Assembly (NCBI RefSeq): GCF_025370935.1 | Contig: NC_133495.1 | Location: 1,375,030-1,439,029 of the forward strand | Direction: 5' to 3' | DNA: 64,000 nucleotides | From: Choristoneura fumiferana | Lineage: Eukaryota > Arthropoda > Insecta > Lepidoptera > Tortricidae | Shown: piece after piece, positions 32,202 through 44,881 of the stretch | Numbering within the stretch: position 1 is the first letter of the stretch | How the letters are laid out: every line of letters starts with the position of its first letter | The notes under the pieces: model-generated | What the model saw: the letters and a program-made list of their open reading frames with translations, nothing else | The model's database searches: none | Told to the model about the DNA's origin: nothing | Translations under genes and position numbers: made by a program

Positions 32202-35200
32202 CGCATTTATTATCAGTACAAATCATTTTCTTGTTTTTCAAGCAATGACAAACGTTGCATTGGACCTGATACTGCGTCCCAGGTTCGCAATCATTTTCAG
32301 ATTCTAGATTCACTGTTTTTCTCAAATTACTTAATACATGACCAACCATCATTGGTAAGTTATTCTTTATGGCTTGGCCTAAGTCAAATCCCATCGTTTC
32401 TTCATCTTCATCATCTTTTTTGTCATCATATTTGCTTGGCTTCTTTCTTTTTTTAGTCGGTTTTTTTTCATCAGCTGTCAATCTTTCTTGAGTTTGTGTT
32501 TGTTCTGCTTTATTAGAGTCAAACTTAATTGACATACTTGGCTCGGAATCATCTTCAGCTGATTTAACTGGTATATTTAGAGGTTGTTCTCTTTCAATTT
32601 GTTTGACTGGCATACTTTCTTCGGACATGTCTTCAGAATTATTCTCATCGTTTTTGTCGTCACGATCTTCAGTTCTTCCTTCACCATTGTCACTATCTAT
32701 TTCTATATTATCATTTTCTTCATAAGGCTGCTTTGTAAATTTTTCTCCTCCTGCTTCGCTTTCATTGTCTGATTCTGAAAAGTCTTGACTATCTTTTTTT
32801 CCTGTTTTTGACCTCGTAGCTGTAATTTTAACGTAATGTTCTTCAGTTTTACCGTCGTCATCACCATCATCATCATTATCATTATTGTTATGTTGATCCA
32901 TTTCTAAATCAATTACCTTGAAATCAGACTTTTCAGCAGCTTTCGTAGTTGTTTCATCATTTATAGATACTGATGTCTCCGTATCTTTATTTAGTCTGAG
33001 AACATTTTCAGCTTCTTTACCTTGAGACGAGAGTTGCAAGGCTTCTTTTAAAAGGTCAGTTCCACAAACGCTGAAGTTGTACGTTCCTAGCCTAACAGAA
33101 TTACTATTTTTAGTGCCAGTATTACACATAAGTTTGTTATTATTGAGGCAATGGCAAAACTGACATGGACCGTAAGAGTACCAGCTCTTTGCTTTGCATT
33201 TGCCGTATACTTGTCCACTTTTGGTATTTCTACGATGGTTCGAAACTTTAATTGGATCGCATTCATTTTTAGTGCATCGTTCGTTGTCTATCTGTCCTTT
33301 GTCATTACATCGACAGATGTTGCAATCGATTACGACGTAACTTCCGGGAATACATTTTTGTTTTGTAATGTGTGATGTTGGCAGTGGTCCGAATATATTA
33401 TGGCAAGACTTGTGAGGCCAGCGTCCATCTGGATTACAGATACAAATGGTTTCGTCAAGATTGTAAATTTTATGTGGACGACATGATTGACCCTTCACAT
33501 CTGCGCTATTCTCGTCTGAAGCTGTAAAATTAAAAGTACAGTTTAAAACAAGATTCAGGACATAATGTGGAGCATCTTGTCCAAATTAGAATTTGCGATG
33601 AAAATGACTTTTTCTCAGCATCACGAAACATGAAGCTTAGATAGTTTTGTAAGGTGAATTTTAAATCGTAACACAAAATTAATGTTGTAATTAAAGCTGA
33701 TTATTGATATTAATATATTAACTCCTTTGTTAAAATTGGTCTGATCAAATTTGGGTTTTCTATACATTGATTTTGTGATTTAATTTCAACAAAATATGTT
33801 AAAACAGCCTGAATGCCTTCGAGAAAAGTATGGTACGGCCGACGGCCGTGCCTTTGTTTTTGTTTTGTCGACTTGGCGGGGGCACTGCCGTGCCCCCAGA
33901 TAACGTCACAAATATCAACAAACGAGTTAACTATACATACCTACTACCGTCACAGAATAAGTAATAACTGACGGCAGATTCAAATATACTGTTGCCTTAC
34001 CGTTATATGTTTTTGGGCAGCTTTTTGACGTGCAATCAAATAAGTATCTTGCTGAGCATATACATTTAATACATTCATTTTCGATAACGTCACCAATATC
34101 ACAAGCCTCTAAGTTTAGACCAGGATCTGAAATTAAAAGGGAGTTAACATTACCAAATACAATTTAACCCAGGGTATCCTTTCAAATATTGGCCGTATGC
34201 ATATAATTGAATGAGAGCCTTCTTAAAGGTGGAATATTACTAGATGGCATTAGTGACGTGTGGGTGGTTCGTTTGGCATTTGTGTCACGTTTAGTGTTGT
34301 TTTATAACTAACAAGCTTATGTCTGCGACTTCTTTTACGAATAATTCATTTAGCGCACCTACGGGAATCATAATTATTTTCGGGATAATGCCCTTCTCAG
34401 TCTCTATACTATACCAAATTTCATCACCATTGGTTGAGACCTTTAAGTGTCAAAGCGTAAGTAACAAACAAACGAACCAGCATACTCACATTCGCAATTT
34501 TAATATTAGCTATGACAGGGTTTCTCAAAGTGGGGTACGCGAACCCCTAGGGGTTCGCTATTCGACGGTAGGGGGTTCGCGACAAGGTTTACGTAATGGT
34601 GGCTGCAAGACTGGCAAGATGATTAAGATTGGCTTTTGGAGTATTTTTGTATGTTTTATTTCAACTCCAAATTTGTTACTTGTTTGTTATTTGTTGTTGT
34701 TTGTTGTTGTTTGTTTCAGTTTGTATTTTCGTTGGCAAGACGATTCTTAGATTCTTACCTATATTTGCTACCTTTTATTGAAATAAATAATATACATTAT
34801 ATTATCATGATGATTGAAATAAAAATAAACTTAGTTTCTCCAACAGCCAGTTTTATTACTTTCTTTGGTGGGGGGGGGAGGTAGGGGTTCGCTGTCGTCT
34901 AGAAACTTTAACAGGGGTACGTGGAGCCATAAGTTTGAGAGACTGTATAGATCAATTACCCAATATTTTTTTCCCCCGATATTTAAATTCCCGTTCGCAT
35001 TAATACAAACGGGAATTTAAATATCGGGGAAAAAAATATTGGGTAATTGATCTATACAGTCTACTAGAGCTGCGCTGAGCGTTGATACGTAAATGAAGCG
35101 TTTTTATTGGTCCATGACAAACACATTCAACGCATCGCAACGCAACGCATCCTCGCAGACCTCTGGTGGCAACGCAGCCTTTTATTTGCTTAATGTTTGT

Positions 35201-35275
35201 TTTCTTACCGCGCTCACTGTCGTCCGAAGACACGTTACCAAGGGCAAAAATGACTGCAAGTATAATAAGAAACAT
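32197..35275 (-). CDS. pacifastin gene B: secreted inhibitor-like protein with long charged linker
   Basis: Exons in coding order: 35209-35275, 34001-34126 and 32197-33521, all introns phase 1, giving 505 residues. Exon 1 (67 nt, the same length as in gene A) encodes the signal MFLIILAVIFALGNVSS; an upstream in-frame Met is possible. Exon 2 carries one domain (CDIGDVIENECIKCIC...CTSKSC). Exon 3 begins with the four-Cys head (ETICIC...DGRW...C), then CNICRC...CTKNEC, then a partial domain (CQFCHC) whose last Cys is displaced. A stretch of about 250 residues rich in Asp, Glu, Lys and Ser follows, including runs such as DDDGDDDGK. A final canonical domain (CNVCHC...CTDNKC) ends the protein one residue before the stop. 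The charged tract resembles an extended, disordered spacer. P1 residues Ser, Lys and Asp. Confidence 0.92.
33815..33900 (+). repeat. short GC-rich dispersed repeat (partner of 17103-17178)
   Basis: Opposite orientation to its partner. It lies in the second intron of pacifastin gene B. Confidence 0.85.
34941..35061. repeat. near-perfect hairpin, 55-bp arms, 12-bp loop
   Basis: GACTGTATAGATCAATTACC at 34941 pairs with GGTAATTGATCTATACAGTC ending at 35061. The arms differ by one base in a C/G run. It lies in intron 1 of pacifastin gene B, about 150 bp from the signal exon. The high arm identity points to a recent origin. Confidence 0.95.
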
Positions 35276-36076
35276 ACTGACTAACTTAAATAATGTTTTA
35301 CTAAAAAAAACTGAGAATGTTTGAAACGCTTCATGCTTCACTTGTGATGAAAAAAATTAATCACATTTGAGAAATGTGTCGATATTCGGAGAACTGGGTT
35401 ACTGATTGATTCAAGTGTTTTAGTCTTTCTTCGCTACCAAAACTCAGCAACCATTATTGAAGCAATTTAAAATAAACTGACGTTCATAAATATGGGTTAC
35501 TATGTTTGGAACACTTCGAACAAACCAATCCTCTGGTTGTAGCGACCTCTGGCGCCATCTAGTCGTCGATAAGACAAACTGCTACATTCTAGATCGCACT
35601 ATCAAATTTTTTCAACTCAAACGCATGGATACAATTTCTGATTGCCTTCCTTCGGACTTCGGTCCCCAGCTACTTGCGTAATTATCTATTCTGTGCCCCA
35701 GGCATTACAGCTGTCTGGAGAGAGATCTTTCTAGTGTGACCTTATATGATTCCTATAAATATGTGGATATTAATACTCATCAGTTTATTTTAAAATGGAG
35801 AGCTCAGAAGCGGGTGAAAAATGGCGCAGGAGACTTTTAGTTCTATAGTAAGTCGAAGGAAATAGTGGTGAGTGTTACACAAGTACTGCTCAGGAAAATA
35901 ACCCCTTTAGATTTTGTCATCGAATTGATTATTTAGATCAATAATTTAGTTAATTATCGTTCATTAGGGTGACGGCACCAATCATGTACAGGACCTACCA
36001 TGTTAAAGCACAGTAGTACGTACTAGTAATGGACAACAAGGATTCAATGCCTAATACTCGTAGCTCATTCATGAAC
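35276..36076. other. intergenic between pacifastin genes C and B
   Basis: About 800 bp, no gene seen. It must contain the promoter of gene B; no TATA box or initiator could be picked with confidence. Confidence 0.5.
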
Positions 36077-38452
36077 CTATTTTTTAGAAAGAAAAATACA
36101 AAAATACAATACAAGCACTTTTATTTCTTTCAAAAACGAGGGCTCTTGCCCCCAGCACTCTTCGTCTTGGTTCTTGAAGCAGTGCTCCTTGATTAACTTG
36201 TTGTCCTCCTCGCACTCGCAGATGAAGCATTTGTCCATCACTTTCCCCGGCTTTTCGCAGTCGTAGTGAGTGTGGTTATGGGATGGCTTGACATTCGTAG
36301 AATTAGCTGGAAGGAAAATTCAGGATTAATAAAGATTTAGATAGGCGCTGGTAGCTCCGTTGTCTATTTACCCTGTGGTCTCTCAAGCAGAGTCGTGCCT
36401 TAGCTATCACGCGGTGAAACGGAAAGGGGATTGAATAGTTACTTACAAAGAGACCGTTCACAGTATTTAAAAAAACCAGGCAAGTGCGAGTGGAACAGCA
36501 CCGAGGGTTCCGTGGAAATTTGTAGGTATGTATTTATAAATACCCAGTCCAAATTTCACAGCTCTAAAGCGAGTACTGCTTTTTCGTAACGTAACGTTTG
36601 GCAACCAGATTCATTTCGCAAACTCTAAAACTGTGAATATTTCAGGATTTATTTCAGGACCATCGCGTAGAACCCTTTAGATTAGGTTACGTTACTTTTA
36701 TAAAAATCCTGAAATATTTACAGTTTCAGAAATATTAAAAATACATAGTTGGGAAATGAAAAGTTGCGAAATGAAGCAGGGTTGCCAAACGTTATTCGCC
36801 GAAACATTAGTAAACCCTCAAAAGAATATCAAAACAGGAGTTACCCCTCTGTTAAATACCTAATCTATGCTAAGTTGGGTTGTATGACATGAATACTTCC
36901 CAGGGTTGACAAGATTTTGAGCTTTAATCTTTTTTAAATATTTTTACAGGTTATTTTGTAACACGTTCTACAGTCGCCATCAGATCGGAACATGCATTCT
37001 ATTCTCAACGCATTGGCTGCTCCGAAAGTTCTGATGTCGACTGTACCTATATATGTTATATAGTAGGTGTAGAAGTGATGAATGGACGAACGTATGCGCT
37101 AAATCAGCGTATACTGTAAGAGATGTAATACTATCCAATTTTCTACCAAGAACAGAGGTCTTATTGTTTTGTTTCACACACTCTCAATCACCATCGCTTA
37201 CACAACCTCTTTCTCTCACACGGTATAAGGATGAGGATAGAACTAGAAAGAGAAGGTGAAGGATCGCGGGCACCAGAGCGTTAGTAAATACAACTACAGA
37301 GGTGGCCTTAACTGCTACCTGTCTGTCTTCGTCCCATAGGCAAGTAGTTGACGCCAGGGAAGGCCTGCTCGCAGTACTCGCCCTCCCTCATCGGACGACA
37401 GTAGTCGTTTATGTTGCCCAGGTACGGGCAAATGCATTGCCTGCACCTGCAATTTTAAACAAATTTAGAGTACACTCTTAAAATGTTTGCCATAACGTCG
37501 TTCCGAACTCGAAACAAAAGATGTTTTCATTTTCTTTTCAATTTGAATCTTCAGGAAAAAGAAGAAAACCGACGAGTATCGAGCGACGTTAACAATCTGG
37601 TTGTACTGTATAGTTACTGATTAAGTATTTACTACTCTTGCGTTTGACAACATACCAGCCGTCTCACCGCCGACGGTGTAAGTAGAGTCACAGAGTACAT
37701 TTTCGAGTGTCAATGGCGACGAGAAGAGAATCACTACGTATCATTGATAGCGGTGGGTACATCATTATATGAAAATAACTGGTCCCGGAGGCGAAACTAG
37801 TCTAGGCGAACGCATAGAGTAATTTCGCCTCTGGGACCAGTTATTTTCATATTATAATTATGTACCCACCGCTATCAATAGTGATTATCTTCTCGTCGCC
37901 AGTTGACACTCGAAAATGTACTTGTAACTCTACTTGCACCGTCGGGGGTGAGACGGCTAGTGGGTTATCAAACGCAAGAGTAGTAAATAAGAGTAGGTAT
38001 GAATCATTTATCGATCATTTTTGGATTAGAGAACCGACGAAAGAGACAGAGTGGTCGTCTCTCTCAAGATTGTGGTGACTTAGAAGAAGATTTTTCAAGA
38101 TTACCTGATAATATACATGGTGCCCGGCGTGCAGTCGTGTCTTTCGGCGCTGGCGGAGATGTTATAGATCCAACAACCGTCGGCATCCGGGATGGGAGTA
38201 TAAGCACTTTTCCGCGCGAGTCCGTCCACACCCGCGTCTAAGGAATTTTCAGTGACCTGAAAGACCTGTTGACATTGCATTTTTATAAAAAAACTAGCTT
38301 AAGCCCGCGACTTCGTCTGCGCGGATCTAGGTTATCGCGCGGTGGCGCCCGCTACCGGAATAAAAGGTATCCTATGTTGATCCTTAGGGTTCAAAATACC
38401 TATATACCAAATTTCATCAAAATCGGTTCAGTGGTTTCGACGTGAAAGCGTA

Positions 38453-38485
<33 letters not shown>

Positions 38486-40774
38486 GTTACTTTCGCATTT
38501 ATAATATTATATAGTAGGGATTGTTTATATATTCAAATTTAATATTACAAAAAGTAGCGCAGTAAATTGAATGTTTAAAAAAACAACACATAAATATGTT
38601 TAGTTTCATGAATGAAAATATTTTTGAGTGTTTCCAAGTTTCTCAATAATGCAACTAGATTCATCCATACTTACCTCAGTACTATTCTGCTTTACGTCTA
38701 CACCTATTTCACTTTTTTTTTCATCACATATCATATCCGTGCACGTCGCATATGATCTGATGCCCATGTCAGGACAAACACAAAGATGGCAGCCTATTGT
38801 GAACTCCTCTCCGGGAAAACACAAATCAAGTTTCCTCGTAGTTACTTCGGATATTTGGTGACCAAGAAGACTATTCGACAATTTAAAGATGTTCTTCCAT
38901 GCTAAAGCAGATTCTTGGCATCTGTGGCTAGTGCAAGCCTTGTCTGCTTTGTTTCCCTTCCGAGGGCATACACACACGTTGCATTCATCGCTGAACAGTC
39001 TTCCCGGAACGCACACATCTGTACGAAGAAAATTCTTCTCACAGAGATTTTTGGTACACTGGGCCACGTTCTTTTTACCGTCTCGCGGGCAAAGACAAAC
39101 GTTGCAGTCTACTTCGTAATATTCTAAGGGCTCACAGGTAAACTTCTCAACCATGACCGCATGGTCTGTGTCAGAGCAACGGTTCTTAGTACAAGCTCTA
39201 TCTTTCACTTGACCGTTTTCGGGACAAATGCAGAAGTTGCAGTCCAGAGTCATTATAGAGCCGGGCGTACATTTGTGTGGTTGATCCTCTTTTATCAGTG
39301 AACCCGCGTTGTGAGAGTCTTGTACAATTTTCTTCGCTTCACAGTCGTCGTAAGTGCACCATTTAGGATCAATAGTCCCGTTCTTAGAGCAGAAACACGT
39401 ATTGCAGTCAAATTGTACAAACGAGCTCGGCTCACAAGTCGCATTAAAATCAATGTTTATTACGTTTTCTTTGAAAGAAAACTCCGACGCTGGGTTTTCG
39501 AAATCGAACCCCGTTTTTATCTCAATGATGCATGCTTTCTGATCAGTGATGCCAGTGTCAGGACATAAACAAAATTTACCACTATCAGCGTATATTGTAT
39601 TGGGCTTGCAAGATTGCATCACTGTATTTTTCTCCAGAGCATTCATGTCAAGTATATGATCGTTTCTGCTGTCTCTGAAAATTCTTTCAAGAATTGCTAT
39701 TTTGCTTCGATAGGAACAAATTCTTGAGCAATATTCAGGACGGGTCGTGCTATCCCGAAGGCAAAAACATTCTATGCAGACTGAGACCATTTCTCCGGCA
39801 TTGCATGTGTCTTTGACAGCTTTATTAGTAACAGTATTAAACTTCAAGCAGCTTAATTCTAAGCATGCATGCTCATTGATGGTTCCTTCTGGAGTACAGT
39901 CGCAGTACAAACAGCGTGGCGGAGTGAACTGATATGGAGTGCACTTCATAGATGGCGAAGTCCTCAATCCGTGCAATACTTTTAACGCATTGGTGCCATT
40001 GCAAATCTCTTGTGTACAATACTTATCATTAGGTATCATATTTTCAGGACAAAAGCAGACATTACAATCTTTTCTATAAAACGACTTAGGCGAGCAACTC
40101 CGAGCTTCTTCATTTCTGGGCTCACAAGTATCTATACAATTTTCAAGAATAAAATAACCTTCATCAGAACACAAGCAATGGAGGCAGGCGAACAAATACA
40201 TGACCTTGGGCAAACAGAGGTTTTTGTTAACGGATGCTAGGAGGTCAGAAGTGGATGGTACCTTAAGGGAAGTGCAAGAAGTGTCTTTGGCGCAATGAGC
40301 GTTAGCTGTAAGACCAGCAGCGGGGCAAATGCATATATTGCAGTCAACGTAGTAAATTCTGAACGGAGTACACTTGTAGCCGATTGAATGCAAGCCTTCG
40401 CGTTTTGTAGTGGATATGATGGAAGTATCATCTTGACAGCCAATATTAACGTTGCAGAGCAGCTGTCCGTTTTCTTGGCAAATGCATTGACTGCAGCCCT
40501 GCCATATGATCTTGCCGGGCTGACAAATCTGTCGGCGACTCACACGCAAGCAACTCGCTTCGCTCCACTGGCCCCTGCTATTGCAAGAGCAGATAAGACC
40601 ATTCAGAAAAAACTGCGTATTCGGAACACACGTGTCTACAACAATGGAAGAAATTTTGTGAAAAAATATTGAAGGAATATTGAAGAAGATGAGTGTGAGA
40701 ACTGACTTACGGATATTTGTTATCGCGTATTGAAACTGCGATATTAAAGTTAGAAATGTCACAGTCCTGAACAT
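36077..40774 (-). CDS. pacifastin gene C: secreted protein with about 15 pacifastin-type domains
   Basis: Exons in coding order: 40711-40774, 38675-40635, 38105-38256, 37319-37446 and 36077-36306 (stop TAG). Junction phases 1, 0, 2, 1 all agree, giving 844 residues. Exon 1 is a signal peptide (MFRTVTFLTLISQFQYA). There is no separate single-domain exon: exon 2 starts at once with the four-Cys head (LICSC...GQW...C), then 12 more domains. One of these, near the middle (CKPNTIYADS...CLC), also lacks C2 and C6. Good domains include CNVCLCPRDGKKNVAQC and CNFCICPENG. A domain is split between exons 3 and 4 (C1 on exon 3, the rest on exon 4), and exon 5 holds the last. Several domains have Lys at P1. 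The end is odd: an AATAAA lies inside the last exon, 41 nt before the stop. Confidence 0.9.
36120..36125 (-). terminator. polyadenylation signal inside the open frame of gene C
   Basis: AATAAA on the minus strand, within the last exon and upstream of its stop. In genes A, B and D the signal is at or just after the stop. See the finding on the gene C end. Confidence 0.4.
36590..36795. mobile_element. MITE / inverted repeat in intron 4 of gene C
   Basis: GTAACGTTTGGCAACC at the left and GGTTGCCAAACGTTA at the right are inverted. AAACTGTGAATATTTCAGGA pairs with TCCTGAAATATTTACAGTTT inside. Confidence 0.85.
37628..37990. mobile_element. foldback element, arms about 160 bp, in intron 3 of gene C
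   Basis: Left-arm blocks TACTACTCTTGCGTTTGA, GGTGGGTACAT and GAAAATAACTGGTCCC return as complements on the right (ATCAAACGCAAGAGTAGTAA). The loop is near 37795-37825. Confidence 0.9.
38292..38518 (-). mobile_element. CTAG-ending non-autonomous element (Lep1/Helitron-like, tentative), short copy
   Basis: ACTAGCTTAAGCCCGCGACT at one end and a (CAGA)n run followed by TACTTTCGCATTTATAATAT at the other. Same family as 8473-10043 but inverted and much shorter. In intron 2 of gene C. Confidence 0.7.
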
Positions 40775-41783
40775 CTCTTAACTGGCCAAAAATGGTCTTC
40801 CCGTATAGGTAATAAGTTAAACTTAATTAAAAAATTTCATGCTTGAAAACATGTGAGCTAATAAAAAAGTCCTTACAGAATGTTGATTTTAATTTCGCCT
40901 CACTTGTTAGGTAAGTTTTTTTGATAAGATTTATTGCATTCCTGAAAATGTAAGTCGTAAATAGAATTGTAATTAAAAGATTAAAAACCCGGTTGTTTGT
41001 TGACTCAACATAAATGTCGATGTAAAATGAATTATTAATAGTAATCTTACTGTACTTACACAATGTTAAAATAATGTTTATTATTATAAAGCAACACAAT
41101 ATAATAATTAATAAAGTACCTAACATATTTAGAGATAGGCACTTAGGCGGAGAGGTAGAGAGGGAGGGAGATAGAGATAGTCATTTTTAGTCAGACTGAC
41201 GAGCGGGACAGTCTCAAACTGACATTAGAATAGAAAATAAAAGCCTGCTTGAATTTTTAGGTGAATACTTTTATTCATTGCTTTCTTATACCTATAAATC
41301 ATTGCGGGTGTCCGTTGGTTTGGTAGTATCAGTTAAACAATAAACGTACTTAACATTTACTAAATATAGTCGATAACTCTTCTCAGATTGCTACAACTAT
41401 AGCCTATAGCCCAACTAGTAAACAAACAAAATTTGCAAGTAAATAAGTAGGTAAGTGTGGCGCTCGGTCGATCGTTTATAACATATCAGCTCCTGTCATG
41501 TAATGCAACTTGCATGACTTTTCCACCATGAGGTAGGCCAGCCACACACATTATAAACCCTCATCCTAATTTTAATAATCTGATTTCATTTTAAATACGG
41601 TTCATGTGTGCTCGTTCATAGATGTTGTATGGAGAGAGGAGGTCAAACGTTATTGAATGAGGGTACGAGTATAGAAAGAGCTAACGAGTACGAGTGCCCG
41701 AAAGTTAACCATTTTTGGTCTCATTTCGATTGTGTGAGGCCAACTTATTTTTTTGTGGGCTATAGATTCTATCCTGTTTTAGT
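40775..41783. other. intergenic between pacifastin genes E and C
   Basis: About 1 kb of AT-rich DNA without a supported gene. A minus-strand AATAAA at 41270-41275, about 510 nt past the gene E stop, is the only clear polyadenylation candidate for E. Confidence 0.5.
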
Positions 41784-44024
41784 TTAGAGACCGTTCTTCT
41801 CTAAGCGCAAGCGCAACTTCTTGAGCCGTACCATCTGCGAAAAGCTGAGGCAGGTCTTCTGAGTACAACGCACCGACTGATCAGTTTGACAGTAGCATTT
41901 GTTGCAGCCTTCACTGTAAACAAGGAAGTTGTATAGGTGACTCCTTAGTGGTGGACAGAAATCTTTTTTTCTTACTCGCTGTACCTCTAATTAGTCAAGA
42001 TTAACTTGTACCTATGTAAGAATCTGCAGTGAATGTTTTCATTACACTTAATAAAATATCAATTAATTTTAAAATTTCCTGATTCGTGGTTACCCTACTT
42101 TAACGTATACTAGTGGAATGGCAATGTAGTTTGCTAATGTCGTTCGAAACTCGAAACATAAGATCAGTTTTTTTTTCTTTCTCATTTGAATCTTCAAGAA
42201 AACCGACGAATCCCGAGCGACATTATCTAACATCTTGATTGTCTGTACAGTCACCAGCACCAATATCTAACAGAACAAAACGTACATAAATATCTGTAGC
42301 TGATACGACTTCATTTTAAAGGCCGTACCGTACCGTGTCAGATATTTTTGCACGCTCCGCTGTGACAGATACTCGTATTAAGAGCACGTGACTACCTATA
42401 CCGTCATCACCTGTAAACCATTCCAGGTATACACTCCTCCTTCTTCAAGTCCAAGTACTCTCTGGGCTTCTTCTTCGGATCTGCGCCGTGCATCTGCTTC
42501 CGATTCTCAATGGGGATACAGTCAGGTTCTGGGACGCATTTCGTTTTGCCATTGGCGCATGTGCATTGGACACAATGCGCTTCCCTCGCTTCGCCTTTCT
42601 TGCAGGATAGCCCTGGAACGTGAGGATACGATGGTGGTCTCCTGATCGACCAGATCTATTCCCTCAATCTATCAAACATAGCTAAGAACTAGGTACCGCA
42701 AGAAAGTTCAGTGACTTTTCTTGCAGTGGTTCTTAGCTATGTTTGAGATGTTGAACCTTAAAATGACAATGTCAAGGTTTTTTTCAACTTTTCTATGTTG
42801 GTTAGATTATTTCATTATAGATCTAAGCCTTAGGGCGATCATCGGCCAGGCGAGGCGAGTTTCTAGAACTATCTAACTCTTACCACTCATGTCTTTAGCC
42901 TTCAGCTTGTTGACGTCACCGTAGCTGGGGCAGAGCAGCCGCTCACAGAACAGGTTCCCGTTGGCGAGGCAGAAGCAGGAGTTGCAATCGATGCGGTAGG
43001 TGACACCGGGCTTGCAGGACGACGCCTGATGCTGGAGGACTGGTAGCTTCTGGAACTCCTCGGTGGTGTAGGAGTGGAAAGTTGCAGGAGATACTGGCCC
43101 TTTAAGTCAAGAAACTTCGTGAGAAATACATTTTTTCTAACTGATTCTGCGGTTTAATTGTACAACAGAGTGTGACATAACATAATGACGGCATTCTTTA
43201 GAAAAGACAAAAGAGAGCGGACCGGATGTTCGCAACGTTTAATTTACCTATTCGCTCCGCATATCGCTGGTGAAAACAACTCGGCGGAGAAAGGATAGGT
43301 GCATGACAAACACATTCCTCGCAACACACCCTAGCACATCTCTCGTGGAAATGCATCTTAACAATCTTATTAATAATGCATATAATTATGACATCTTATT
43401 CAATGAACGCACGTTTGAGCTCTCTATAAGTTCATTCTCAAAGCAAAAAGCAAAATTGAACACACAAAATTTTTCAAACACAACAAATGATGTATCTCCA
43501 CCTATAAATAAAAAATATTGTCATGACTACCCTGTAATTTTCAATTTTGTTTCTTTCGAAAACTACATTCGTATTGTTAACTATTGGAAACAATAGCCGT
43601 TGATAGTAGTTGATAAAAATAAAAGAATAATTGACTTACTTGAATTTAGAACTTCTTTACAATCATTGGTAGTGCTGCAAATCTGCTTCTTATTAGCTTC
43701 ACAGAAACACTTCCTGCAACCTTTCTTATAAAATTTGCCTGGAACACATTCCCCCTTTGGAGATTCGGACAATCCCATCCTTAACTTGCCTTTCTTCTTA
43801 TCTTTGTTCTTCACGGCCATTTTCTCCAGATCTTCTGGGCTTAAACATCCCATTTTGGTGCAGACCAAGGAGTTAACATCGACGCAGTGGCAAGTATTGC
43901 ACTCTATTCTGTACAATTTGCCTTTAACGCACGGATCGCCTTGGCGAATTTCTGGCAGAGAATAGGTATTGTTCCAATATCCATTTGCTGAGAAGATGAA
44001 CAAAATTATGTCTTTATTTGGCAT
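41784..44024 (-). CDS. pacifastin gene E: five-domain inhibitor-like protein, 5' end uncertain
   Basis: Exons in coding order: 43640-44024 (or 43640-43987 if a splice acceptor is used), 42884-43093, 42411-42612 and 41784-41913 (stop TAA). Junction phases 1, 1, 2 agree, giving 308 residues from the in-frame Met at 44024. Five domains are seen: CNTCHC...CTKMGC, CRKCFC...C, CNSCFC...CERLLC, CVQCTC...C, and one split over the last two exons (CNKCYC...CTQKTC). The Met start gives MPNKDIILFIFSANG, a weak signal peptide. A good phase-1 acceptor (TCTTCTCAG) lies right after it, which is where the other genes start their second exon. No signal exon was found in 44025-44881. It may therefore be an alternative 3' end of gene D, or have lost its first exon. 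P1 residues include Lys, Arg and Gln. Confidence 0.85.
42670..42748. repeat. hairpin upstream of gene E exon 3
   Basis: CAAACATAGCTAAGAACTAG pairs with GTGGTTCTTAGCTATGTTTG. The loop contains a smaller GCAAGAAAAGT inverted motif. Confidence 0.85.
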
Positions 44025-44864
44025 TGGGTTAGTAATGATACAGTCGCCAATAATCTGAATTAACTACATGAGTGGCACGGGTGCGTGACGAGACTGTGAC
44101 ATCAGTTTCCACGAATGTACCTATGCAAACCTAAACACAATTTGCGATTTAAAAGGCGAAGTAATACAAATATAGGAATCTAGGCACCGAATAAGTACGA
44201 CTTTGTCCCGTTCGGTGTTGAGTGGGACCCTTGGTCCGTGGAGTCGTAGCACTTTGAAGCTTCATAAAGAAATAACACTAAGAGGTTAGTACTCGTAGAG
44301 CCACAGGGTACCGAAGAACTATGGCAGCTTTCGCAAACAAAGAATTAGCTATTCAAAAAGGAACGGTGCATCTAACATCATCGGTATCTTGCCTTAAGAG
44401 ACTGCTATAATTTTTTTTTCGTTTTTTGTTTTATGTTTTTTTTAAGTTTAGAATAGTTGTAATGCAAATAAATATAATATTATGTTTAACACAATGAAAT
44501 GAATGAATTTTCTATAAGGATAATGTGTGGTCTTCTCTATAAGTGTACTAGGTAAACAACAGTCCGAGTGGAGTAAAGACAAGATTTCTCATAACTAGAG
44601 ATCCCTTTTTAGGAATTAGTACAAAGTATGTAGTTAGTACAAAGGTACTTCTCTCGGTGTATCTGTATTATTTATTTATTACATACAAGGATAGAGAAGC
44701 TTGCTACTAATTCTCAGCCAACTACCACTCTATTAATGTGTATAGTGACCTACTCGTAGTTGAAGAAGAGTGTGCTTTGTATAAAACCTTCATGCTACTT
44801 TACGCAAGGCCGACACTTGAAATTTTGATTTGAAAGCACACTTTAAATTTACTGAAAGTTGACC
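44025..44864. other. spacer between pacifastin genes D and E
   Basis: Searched on the minus strand for a signal-peptide exon ending in phase 1 with a GT donor; none was found. No other gene is seen. Confidence 0.5.
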
Positions 44865-44870
44865 TTTATT
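44865..44870 (-). terminator. polyadenylation signal of pacifastin gene D
   Basis: AATAAA on the minus strand, 11 nt after the gene D stop. Confidence 0.7.
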
Positions 44871-44881
44871 AAAGTAAAAAG

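Noticed and set aside
38628..40672. many + strand ORFs of 60-95 codons
   Set aside because: Antisense shadows of gene C exon 2.
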